Assembly: GCA_027023665.1 (NCBI GenBank)
Contig: JALVUY010000043.1
Coordinates: forward strand, 6,777-17,565
Direction of reading: 5' to 3'
Source of the DNA: Methanocaldococcaceae archaeon
Lineage (GTDB): Archaea > AGJL01 > Methanococci > Methanococcales > Methanocaldococcaceae
DNA length: 10,789 bases
Under the pieces are notes generated by a model, which was not told the DNA's origin, searched no databases, and saw nothing but the letters and a program-made list of their open reading frames with translations. Shown here piece after piece: positions 5,787 through 10,789 of the stretch (position 1 is its first letter; the number at the start of each line of letters is the position of its first letter). Both the position numbers and the translations under genes were made by a program.

Positions 5787-6959
5787 TTATAAATCCTCTT
5801 CTGCTAATCTTTTACCAAATTCATAACATTTCCTTAAATCTTCTTTTTTAGGAGCAAATCTAACTTTTAGAGATTCATCATCAACTATCTTATATCCTAA
5901 ATTATCCATTAATGTTTTAATTTTCTCTGTAGCACATTCCATCCATCCATAAGACCCAAATGCAACTCCTATTTTATCGTAAGGTCTTATACACGCCATA
6001 TATGATAAAAATTTACCTATTTCAGGGTATACATTTCTATTTACAGTAGGTGAGCCAATTAGGACATATTTTGCGTCTAAGATTTCAGTCATAATTAAAC
6101 TCAATGGAGTTTCAGAAACTCTATAAATCTTTACTTCAACTCCTTTTTCCATTAAACCCTCGGCAATTGCATGAGCCATTTTTTGAGTGGAACCATACAT
6201 TGTATCATAAACAATAACAGCTTTATTTTTCATTTTATTAGTAGCCCATTCATAATATTTTTTAAGTATTTCATTTATGTATTCCTTCCATATTACTCCA
6301 TGAGATGGACAAATAAGTTCAATATCTAATTTTTTAATATTTTTTATAACATCAGGTATAAGCATTTTATATGGCATTAAAATATTTGCAAAATACTCTT
6401 TTGCATGTTCAAAAATGATTTCTCCAATCTCATAATCAAACCTTTCAGAACTTGCAATATGTTGCCCAAATGCATCATTTGAAAATAAAATCCTATCTTC
6501 TACACAATAAGTTATCATATTATCAGGCCAGTGGAGCATAGGAGTTCTTATAAACTTTAAGGTTCTGTTTCCAATATTTATTTCGTCTTCAGTATCTACA
6601 ATAATAAAGTCCCATCCTTCAGTGTCATAATATAAAGATAAATGCTCCTTCCCTTTTTCGTTGGTTATAATAGTAGCATTGCTAATTTCAACTAATTTAT
6701 CTACACAACCGCTGTGGTCTTTCTCTACATGATTAACTACAATATAATCAATATCTTTTGGATCAATTACATTTGAAATTCCGTATAGTAATTCAATAAA
6801 CATATAATCTTTTGCAGTATCAATTAGTACATTTTTCTCATCTCTTATTAAATATGAGTTATAAGTTGAACCATATGGAGTTTTATAGCCATGGAAATCT
6901 CTAAGTTCCCAGTCGATAACTCCTACCCAAAATATATCTTTCTTTATTTCTAACACCAT
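5787..6959 (-). CDS. fprA: F420H2 oxidase (A-type flavodiiron protein)
   Basis: A 390-residue flavodiiron protein that reduces O2 to water with electrons from reduced F420, an oxygen-protection enzyme of methanogens. The N-terminal beta-lactamase-like domain carries the diiron site: HxExDH at 77-82 (H77, E79, D81, H82), H143 (TPMLHWPDNM), D162 (FSNDAFGQH) and H220 (CPSHGVIW). The C-terminal flavodoxin domain starts near 247 with the FMN loop YDTMYGSTQKMA (251-262), and GSPTVNRNVYP and FGSYGW follow as further flavin loops. Length is normal for the family and there is no rubredoxin or flavin reductase extension. The ATG at 6957-6959 was chosen because AGTGATCC, matching the 16S tail, sits two bases upstream; a GTG nine bases earlier is inside that site. 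Genes for rubrerythrin and other oxygen-defence proteins are adjacent. Confidence 0.95.
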   Translation of the reverse strand: MVLEIKKDIFWVGVIDWELRDFHGYKTPYGSTYNSYLIRDEKNVLIDTAKDYMFIELLYGISNVIDPKDIDYIVVNHVEKDHSGCVDKLVEISNATIITNEKGKEHLSLYYDTEGWDFIIVDTEDEINIGNRTLKFIRTPMLHWPDNMITYCVEDRILFSNDAFGQHIASSERFDYEIGEIIFEHAKEYFANILMPYKMLIPDVIKNIKKLDIELICPSHGVIWKEYINEILKKYYEWATNKMKNKAVIVYDTMYGSTQKMAHAIAEGLMEKGVEVKIYRVSETPLSLIMTEILDAKYVLIGSPTVNRNVYPEIGKFLSYMACIRPYDKIGVAFGSYGWMECATEKIKTLMDNLGYKIVDDESLKVRFAPKKEDLRKCYEFGKRLAEEDL

Positions 6960-6985
6960 AAGGATCACTTAGCTAAATTTTGTAT

Positions 6986-7010
6986 TATTTTATTATAAAA
7001 ATAGAAAAAA
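6986..7010 (-). promoter_or_regulatory. fprA promoter candidate and upstream T-run
   Basis: In the short gap between the DsrE-like gene and fprA, the minus strand has two T-runs (7005-7010 and 6997-7001 as A on plus) and then TTTATAATAAAA, a TATA-like box about 30 bases before the fprA start. It may end the rubrerythrin/DsrE transcript and start fprA, or the genes may be read together. Confidence 0.35.
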
Positions 7011-7015
7011 TGGTT

Positions 7016-7366
7016 TTAGAGTTCAATGATTTGATAGCCATCATCTAAATATTTCTTTAAACTTATATGTCCAAATAAATCATTCTCTAACTTTAATTTT
7101 CCTTCGATTTCATTTTTAATGTTAAACATACTTGCACATGCTTCACAAACTACAAAATCATCTTTTAATTTTTCAAAGTGATTTTTTAATGGATGATCCT
7201 CATTTAATAAATCCTTTGCCCACAGAACCCCCTCCCCTTCTAATATAATTTTAACTTCATCACCCTTTTCCTTTAACTCATTTGCAAATAACAATGTATG
7301 GAACATTACTGGCATGTTAGGTTTATCTTTGTTTGAATATGAGAAAATTAAAAATGCAACTTTCAT
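7016..7366 (-). CDS. DsrE/F-like small sulfur-relay-type protein
   Basis: A 116-residue protein with a DsrE/DsrF-like alpha/beta fold pattern: the first strand MKVAFLIFS, then MFHTLLFANELKEKG (helix), VKIILEGEGVLWA (strand and loop, 38-50), then FVVCEACASM (71-80) with C74 and C77. This is the place where DsrE-family proteins carry their reactive cysteine. Some members move persulfide sulfur; in most archaea the role is unknown. The longer frame starting at 7396 was rejected: GGGGGAT sits five bases before the ATG at 7364-7366, and the extension would overlap the rubrerythrin end. It lies 14 bases after rubrerythrin and is probably co-transcribed with it, which hints at a redox or sulfur role linked to oxidative stress. 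Confidence 0.75.
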   Translation of the reverse strand: MKVAFLIFSYSNKDKPNMPVMFHTLLFANELKEKGDEVKIILEGEGVLWAKDLLNEDHPLKNHFEKLKDDFVVCEACASMFNIKNEIEGKLKLENDLFGHISLKKYLDDGYQIIEL

Positions 7367-7380
7367 CTTTATCCCCCACT

Positions 7381-7968
7381 TTAATATTTTTCGCATTTAA
7401 CCATAAAGTATTTTCTTGGATGAGAACATGAAGGACATTCTTCTGGTGGTTCATTTCCTACATGAACATAGCCACATTTCTTACAAACCCATTCGATAAG
7501 ATTATCTTTCTTATATAATGTTCCGTTTTCAAGCTCTTTTAATAATTTTTTAAATCTTTCTTCGTGATGCTTTTCTGCTATTGCAATTGCCCTTAATCTA
7601 TCTGCTATTTCCTTTAAACCTTCTTTTTCTGCGATTTCTGCAAACTTTGGATACATCTCAGTATATTCATAATGTTCTCCTTCAATTGATGCCTTTAAAT
7701 TTTCAGCAGTATTTCCTAAAACAATAGGAACCTCCACATTATCAACTTTTATTGAATTTTCATTAATGTTGTATTTCTTTTTCAATTCAGTTATTAAGTA
7801 ATATAGCCATTTAGCATGCTCCCTCTCATTTTCAGCCGTGAATAAAAATATGTCAGATATAACTTCATAGCCCTCATTTTTTGCTATTTTGGCATAACAT
7901 GTATATCTATTTCTTGCTAAACTCTCTCCAATGTATGCCTTTATTAAGTTTATTAAAGTTTTTTTCAT
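7381..7968 (-). CDS. Rubrerythrin
   Basis: A 195-residue rubrerythrin, a cytoplasmic diiron peroxidase that reduces H2O2 with electrons from rubredoxin. The four-helix domain shows the paired ligand motifs: E15 (GESLARNRY), E48xxH51 (ENEREHAK), E98/E101 (EGEHYEYTEMYPKF) and E132xxH135 (AEKHHEERF). The C-terminal rubredoxin-like domain binds one iron with C162xxC165G and C178xxC181. The order, diiron domain then rubredoxin domain, and the length are those of classic rubrerythrin. AGGTGAATC precedes the ATG. Upstream lies a strong AT-rich promoter candidate, downstream a DsrE-like gene 14 bases away. Rubredoxins encoded further upstream are the likely electron donors. Confidence 0.95.
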   Translation of the reverse strand: MKKTLINLIKAYIGESLARNRYTCYAKIAKNEGYEVISDIFLFTAENEREHAKWLYYLITELKKKYNINENSIKVDNVEVPIVLGNTAENLKASIEGEHYEYTEMYPKFAEIAEKEGLKEIADRLRAIAIAEKHHEERFKKLLKELENGTLYKKDNLIEWVCKKCGYVHVGNEPPEECPSCSHPRKYFMVKCEKY

Positions 7969-7992
7969 AATTGATTCACCTAAAATATAAAT

Positions 7993-8018
7993 AATCTATA
8001 TAATATAATATAATATTT
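7993..8018 (-). promoter_or_regulatory. TATA-box region of the rubrerythrin unit
   Basis: The minus strand has a run of overlapping TATA elements (ATATTATATTATATTATATAG) about 27-50 bases before the rubrerythrin ATG, the right distance for an archaeal promoter with a short leader that still contains the AGGTGA site. Which of the overlapping boxes is used cannot be told. Confidence 0.55.
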
Positions 8019-8049
8019 AATCTTGAATTTTACCACTCCTCTAATTTTA

Positions 8050-8064
8050 AGAATAAAAAAATAA
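8050..8064 (-). terminator. Oligo-T terminator after peroxiredoxin
   Basis: About 15-30 bases after the peroxiredoxin stop the minus strand carries a run of seven T with flanking T-rich sequence. It ends the gene group before the separate rubrerythrin promoter. Confidence 0.45.
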
Positions 8065-8078
8065 AGGTAGTTATGTAT

Positions 8079-8747
8079 TTATTCTAACTTTTTGTAGCAG
8101 AACCACCAATCTAAGCATTCAATTTCTCCTTTTTCACAAGATTCTTTTCTTTGCTTAATTTCTTCTATTGATGACGCTGGAGGAATTATTACTTTATCCC
8201 CAATTATGTCATTTTCTGGCCAGTTTGCGGGCATTGCTACTCCTTTCTCATCAGAAACTTGTAATGCTTTAACCAATCTTACGATTTCATCTAAGTTTCT
8301 ACCGACTTCTTGTGGATAGTATATTATTGCTCTGATAATTCCTTTGTTGTCTACGACAAATACTGCTCTGACTGTGTTATCTCCTTTGTATGGACTAATC
8401 ATTCCTAATTTCTCTGCTAATTTTCCTCTGTCATCTGCAATAATTGGGAATTCAATTTCTACATTTAATTTCTCTTTAATCCACTCAGTCCATTTTAGGT
8501 GGCTGAATACTTGGTCGATACTTAAACCAATTAATTCAGTATTTAATTTTCTAAATTCATCATATCTCTTTTGGAACCCAACGAATTCAGTTGTACAAAC
8601 TGGAGTGAAGTCAGCAGGATGGCTAAATAATACAAACCACTTACCTTTTTCTACATAGTAGTCAGGTAATTTAATAGTTCCATGAGTAGTTTTAACTTCT
8701 ACTTCAGGGAATTTTTCTCCAATAACTGGCATTTTTCCTTCACACAT
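8079..8747 (-). CDS. Peroxiredoxin (Prx6-type)
   Basis: A 222-residue thiol peroxidase that reduces hydrogen peroxide and organic peroxides. The peroxidatic cysteine is C51 in [13 protein letters not shown] (43-55). Further family marks are [35 protein letters not shown] and [15 protein letters not shown]. The C-terminal arm carries C204, C211 and C217 ([13 protein letters not shown]), as in archaeal Prx6-type enzymes, where such cysteines take part in resolving the sulfenic acid. Length is normal. A longer frame begins at a GTG (8756), but that GTG is part of an AAAGGTGA ribosome site placed correctly for the ATG at 8745-8747. Another ATG at 8732 is a weaker alternative, although the remembered M. 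jannaschii protein starts there. The rubredoxin-like gene 26 bases upstream could supply electrons. Confidence 0.95.
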   Translation of the reverse strand: MCEGKMPVIGEKFPEVEVKTTHGTIKLPDYYVEKGKWFVLFSHPADFTPVCTTEFVGFQKRYDEFRKLNTELIGLSIDQVFSHLKWTEWIKEKLNVEIEFPIIADDRGKLAEKLGMISPYKGDNTVRAVFVVDNKGIIRAIIYYPQEVGRNLDEIVRLVKALQVSDEKGVAMPANWPENDIIGDKVIIPPASSIEEIKQRKESCEKGEIECLDWWFCYKKLE

Positions 8748-8773
8748 TATTCTCACCTTTTTTATTAACTGAT

Positions 8774-8959
8774 TTACATTTTACTTTCTTCATTAGGTCT
8801 TCTTGCAACTAATTTAGGGTCATAACCTTGACATCCACATTCTGGTGTATAGCAGGTTACATCATAGAAAGTACATATTTCCCCACAGTTTGGACATTTT
8901 TCTGGAGGTTTTTCAGCTTCAAAAACATAACCACAGTTTGAACACTTCCACCAAGTCAT
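8774..8959 (-). CDS. Rubredoxin-like protein with extra cysteines
   Basis: A 61-residue protein with a rubredoxin-type iron knuckle pair, C6xxC9G and C22xxC25G, but only 12 residues lie between the pairs, as in the rubredoxin-like domain of rubrerythrins rather than true rubredoxins (about 30). After this come C29, C36, C41 and C43 ([16 protein letters not shown]), enough for a second metal site or disulfides. Similar short proteins occur next to peroxiredoxins and rubrerythrins in methanogens. GGGGGTAATAAA before the ATG is a strong ribosome site. It is transcribed just ahead of peroxiredoxin (26 bases), so a donor role to that enzyme is plausible but inferred. Confidence 0.85.
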   Translation of the reverse strand: MTWWKCSNCGYVFEAEKPPEKCPNCGEICTFYDVTCYTPECGCQGYDPKLVARRPNEESKM

Positions 8960-9009
8960 TTTATTACCCCCAAAGTTCTCACATCATGAAAATATTTTAA
9001 TATTTTAAT

Positions 9010-9288
9010 TTATTCATTTTTCTTTTCAATTAAGCATTTATTCGCTAATTTCATTGCCAAATCTTCTGCATCTTTTATTGGGAAGTCATTGTCTGTCAAT
9101 AATTTAACTAACTCTCCTGCTTCAATAGTTCCGCAAGGCAATGATAAACCACAAGGTAATGCTTCAGCTAATTCTACTTTACTTTTTATAGGAAAAACAT
9201 CTTTATCCTTGAAGTATTCTACTAATCTTAATTTAAAGTCTTGAATATCTTTTAATGCTTCATATAGTGGATGATTTGTTGTTATCAT
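9010..9288 (-). CDS. MTH865-family protein
   Basis: A 92-residue protein of the MTH865-like family, small helical proteins found in methanogens, of unknown function. The family core is the stretch at 40-77: LAEALPCGLSLPCGTIEAGE, followed by LVKLLTDNDFPIKDAEDLA. It has an EF-hand-like helical look, but no clear metal loop is visible to me. C46 and C52 lie in the conserved core; C84 is near the end. TGGTGATTAATT precedes the ATG. It sits between two rubredoxin-type genes with gaps of 38 and 50 bases, and is likely part of the same oxidative-stress transcript. No activity should be assigned from sequence alone. Confidence 0.8.
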   Translation of the reverse strand: MITTNHPLYEALKDIQDFKLRLVEYFKDKDVFPIKSKVELAEALPCGLSLPCGTIEAGELVKLLTDNDFPIKDAEDLAMKLANKCLIEKKNE

Positions 9289-9326
9289 AATTAATCACCA
9301 AAATGTCTCAAAATATTATTACTACT

Positions 9327-9485
9327 CTACTCTATTTTTCTAAATGCACTCTTCCCTAATCCACATCGTGGGCATCTAAATGTGTCTGGTAACTCTTCAA
9401 ATTTTGTTCCGGGAGATATATTTTGAGAAGGTTCCCCCACATCTTCGTCATAAATCCAACCACACATACATTGGTATTTTGCCAT
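9327..9485 (-). CDS. Small rubredoxin with CxCG first knuckle
   Basis: A 52-residue rubredoxin: MAKYQCMCGWIYDEDVGEPS at the start, a PGTKFEELPDTFRCPRCG core, and KSAFRKIE at the end. The second iron knuckle is a normal C38xxC41G. The first is C6-M-C8-G, one residue shorter than the usual CxxCG. The surrounding aromatic residues (Y4, W10, Y12, F29, F36, F48) and the length are those of true rubredoxins, so it should still hold iron. It would pass electrons to rubrerythrin, superoxide reductase or FprA-type enzymes. GGTGATAAAA lies directly before the ATG and a clear TATA box about 25 bases further up. It appears to be the first gene of the unit with the MTH865-like, rubredoxin-like and peroxiredoxin genes. 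Confidence 0.92.
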   Translation of the reverse strand: MAKYQCMCGWIYDEDVGEPSQNISPGTKFEELPDTFRCPRCGLGKSAFRKIE

Positions 9486-9507
9486 TTTTATCACCATTTT
9501 GTTTGAT

Positions 9508-9530
9508 CTTTATATAATATATGGTTTGGA
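9508..9530 (-). promoter_or_regulatory. Promoter of the rubredoxin-peroxiredoxin unit
   Basis: On the minus strand CCATATATTATATAAAG (around 9508-9524), preceded by a purine-rich BRE-like CCAAACC, makes a good archaeal promoter. It lies about 25-35 bases before the rubredoxin ATG, giving a very short leader with the GGTGAT site. The next gene upstream (superoxide reductase) ends in T-runs, which supports a new start here. Confidence 0.6.
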
Positions 9531-9562
9531 TTATACTTATATTTAACTTGACTAAATTCGTT

Positions 9563-9577
9563 AAAAAATTGAAAAAA
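9563..9577 (-). terminator. Oligo-T terminator after superoxide reductase
   Basis: Immediately after the stop at 9578 the minus strand reads two runs of six T. They separate the AhpD/superoxide reductase pair from the rubredoxin promoter downstream. Confidence 0.45.
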
Positions 9578-9928
9578 TTATTCTAATTTAATCTCTTTTA
9601 TATATTCCCATATTCCGTGTAGGTTACATCTCATCAAGGCTTTTAAAGTAAATTTTTCATGCCCTTTTGAAGGAGCTTTTACTGTTAATTTAACTTCAGG
9701 CTTCATAAATTGGGTAAAATCTACCCTTGCTAAATAAATATCTCCCATATATAACTCAATCCATTGAATAAAGTGTCCATCTTCCATAGGATGAGGAATT
9801 CCTGGAGAAATCTTAACTTCAAAATACTCATCACTTTTAACAGCTTCTGGACATTCAATAAAAGGAGTGTGCTTTTTTTCAAAATCGTTGCCCTCTTTCA
9901 TTCTATTTATTCCACAAAAATAGTTCAT
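9578..9928 (-). CDS. Superoxide reductase, one-domain (neelaredoxin type)
   Basis: A 116-residue superoxide reductase that turns superoxide into H2O2 using electrons from rubredoxin, without making O2. It has only the catalytic Ig-like domain and lacks the N-terminal desulforedoxin domain. The Fe(His)4Cys site is visible: H20 (EKKHTPFI), H46 and H52 (IPHPMEDGHFIQWIELY), C101 and H104 (CNLHGIWEY). The usual EKH motif is E17-K-K-H20, with the Glu one residue further from the His than in the Pyrococcus enzyme. The frame extends to a GTG at 9946, but the ATG at 9926-9928, with GGGGAAGGG before it, fits the family N-terminus better. Its gene follows the AhpD-like gene by 27 bases, so the two form one unit. 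Its H2O2 product would feed rubrerythrin and peroxiredoxin encoded nearby. Confidence 0.93.
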   Translation of the reverse strand: MNYFCGINRMKEGNDFEKKHTPFIECPEAVKSDEYFEVKISPGIPHPMEDGHFIQWIELYMGDIYLARVDFTQFMKPEVKLTVKAPSKGHEKFTLKALMRCNLHGIWEYIKEIKLE

Positions 9929-9955
9929 AATGTCCCTTCCCCACACTAATAATAT

Positions 9956-10282
9956 TTATAATTCATTTTTAATTTCATTTAAAATTTTCATAGCTTTTGT
10001 AAATGCTGGCATACCACTTGTTAATAAAACTATCTTTAAAGCATCTATAATTTCTTCTTTTGTAATTCCTAACTCTTTAATTCCACTTATCATCTGTTTT
10101 TTTGTAGCTGCTTCGTCACATTTTGCGGCAACAATTGCTATAGCGATTAACTTCTGAGTTTTGTAATCTAAAACTTTTCCAGAATATGCTACCTCGTTTA
10201 ATTTAACTATTGCATCATATAAATCAGGATACTTTTCTTTGACTATTTTCATACCTTCTCCGTAGAATACTTCATTTTTCAT
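9956..10282 (-). CDS. Carboxymuconolactone decarboxylase / AhpD-like protein
   Basis: A 108-residue all-helical protein of the CMD/AhpD superfamily. The core helix KTQKLIAIAIVAAKCDEAAT (41-60) is where AhpD-type proteins hold their ExxCxxCxxH redox motif; here only C55 is present and the second Cys and His positions read Ala and Gln, so a dithiol alkylhydroperoxidase mechanism is unlikely. A second helix pair (GITKEEIIDALKIVLLTSGM) is also typical of the family. The frame can be read from a TTG at 10294, but GGGTG lies just before the ATG at 10280-10282, which is preferred. Linkage to superoxide reductase suggests a redox or stress role; the activity is unknown. Confidence 0.85.
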   Translation of the reverse strand: MKNEVFYGEGMKIVKEKYPDLYDAIVKLNEVAYSGKVLDYKTQKLIAIAIVAAKCDEAATKKQMISGIKELGITKEEIIDALKIVLLTSGMPAFTKAMKILNEIKNEL

Positions 10283-10346
10283 AATTACACCCAAAAAATT
10301 AGTTGTTTTTTAATATTTTGAATATAACTATTTTTTCTTTTTACAA

Positions 10347-10364
10347 TTATTTAAGCCTTTCGAT
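10347..10364 (-). promoter_or_regulatory. Promoter candidate of the AhpD-superoxide reductase unit
   Basis: On the minus strand TCGAAAGGCTTAAATAA is a purine-rich BRE followed by a TATA-like box, about 65 bases before the AhpD-like ATG. A closer AT-rich box exists around 10320-10327, so the exact start is open. Confidence 0.45.
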
Positions 10365-10375
10365 TTGTGTGTTAA

Positions 10376-10432
10376 TAGATATTATTAATGTAAATCTATA
10401 TCTACATTTTTTGGATACATACACATAGATAT
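10376..10432. repeat. Repeated TAGATAT boxes in the divergent spacer
   Basis: Three exact copies of a seven-base box occur within 57 bases: TAGATAT at 10376-10382, its reverse complement at 10398-10404, and TAGATAT at 10426-10432. The first and third are part of a nine-base direct repeat (ATAGATATT) 50 bases apart. They lie upstream of the plus-strand CBS gene and could be regulator sites for one or both divergent genes. Confidence 0.4.
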
Positions 10433-10477
10433 TTCTAATAATTTATGTTTAGAAAAAATTTTAGGAGTGTGAATATT

Positions 10478-10789
10478 ATGAAAATTAAAGAAGTTATGAA
10501 CAAAAATCCAATTGTTGTATCTCCAAATGATATTGGTGGAGTGGTTGTTCAATTATTGTATAAAGAGGGAAAATATTATGCACCAGTTGTAGAAGATGGC
10601 AAATTAGTGGGTTGGATTACTGCCTTAGATCTACTTGCAGGATGTAAGCATTCAAAAATTGAAGATTTAATGTTATTAATTGATGAAATAAAAATTTTAA
10701 ATGAAAATGATGAATTAACTGATGAGATAATAGATGAAATGGTTAAAAATGAAATAATTGCTTATCCTGTTATCAATGATAAAGAGGAA
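10478..10789 (+). CDS. CBS-domain protein (3' part cut by window edge)
   Basis: This is the only plus-strand gene, open from the ATG at 10478 to the window edge (104 codons). The start reads MKIKEVMNKNPIVVSPNDIG, and then YYAPVVEDGKLVGWITALDL, a classic first CBS domain (about 7-52). A second begins at IEDLML (about 61) with EIIAYPVINDKEE near the edge. CBS pairs bind adenine nucleotides or related ligands and regulate partner activities. Whether this is a stand-alone CBS pair or is followed by another domain cannot be seen. AGGAGTG eight to ten bases before the ATG is the ribosome site; an in-frame GTG at 10469 lies too close to it. Its link to the divergent stress genes is positional only. 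Confidence 0.88.
   Translation, partial: MKIKEVMNKNPIVVSPNDIGGVVVQLLYKEGKYYAPVVEDGKLVGWITALDLLAGCKHSKIEDLMLLIDEIKILNENDELTDEIIDEMVKNEIIAYPVINDKEE

Noticed and set aside
8344..8658. Plus-strand frame of 104 codons
   Set aside because: It is antisense to the peroxiredoxin, including its active-site stretch, and shows no family features.
8748..8756. GTG start for peroxiredoxin giving three extra residues
   Set aside because: The GTG is part of the AAAGGTGA ribosome binding site that fits the ATG nine bases later.

Overview
The window looks like a piece of the chromosome of a hyperthermophilic methanogen of the Methanocaldococcus type. The DNA is very AT-rich, genes are tightly packed with GGTGA-type ribosome binding sites, and the gene content is typical of that group: F420 hydrogenase-like subunits, a CooS-like protein, an F420H2 oxidase, and many rubredoxin, rubrerythrin and superoxide reductase proteins. 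The peroxiredoxin differs at many positions from the Methanocaldococcus jannaschii protein as I remember it, so I suggest a related species rather than M. jannaschii itself. Fifteen of the sixteen genes lie on the minus strand, so they read from right to left.

Left part (1-4500): a probable unit reading cooS-like, FrhA-like, FrhG-like, FrhB-like. This pairs a carbon monoxide dehydrogenase-type protein with a paralogous, reduced F420-hydrogenase complex. Both catalytic proteins look altered. The CooS-like protein keeps the cysteines of clusters B and C, but the catalytic His and Lys and one cluster D cysteine are replaced. The FrhA-like protein keeps three of the four nickel cysteines. Electrons may pass between a C-cluster-like site and F420 through FrhG and FrhB, but the real substrate is uncertain. 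The 3' end of the FrhG-like gene has been rebuilt by a two-hairpin palindromic element flanked by an in-frame imperfect duplication of the gene's own terminus.

Middle part (4500-7400): a pair of small flavoproteins (an AfpA/dihydromethanopterin reductase-type flavoprotein and an iron-sulfur flavoprotein), then the F420H2 oxidase FprA and a small DsrE-like protein.

Right part (7380-10282): an oxidative-stress block of rubrerythrin, Prx6-type peroxiredoxin, a rubredoxin-like protein, an MTH865-family protein, a small rubredoxin with an unusual CxCG knuckle, a one-domain superoxide reductase (neelaredoxin) and an AhpD-like protein. Together with FprA they form a nearly complete O2, superoxide and peroxide reduction kit using rubredoxins as electron carriers. 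At the right edge a CBS-domain protein starts on the plus strand, divergent from the AhpD-like gene across a 195-base AT-rich spacer with repeated TAGATAT boxes.

No gene-free stretch longer than 300 bases exists. I see no tRNA, rRNA, CRISPR array, insertion sequence or origin. Several starts were moved downstream of the longest reading frame because a GGTGA-type site sits just before an internal ATG.
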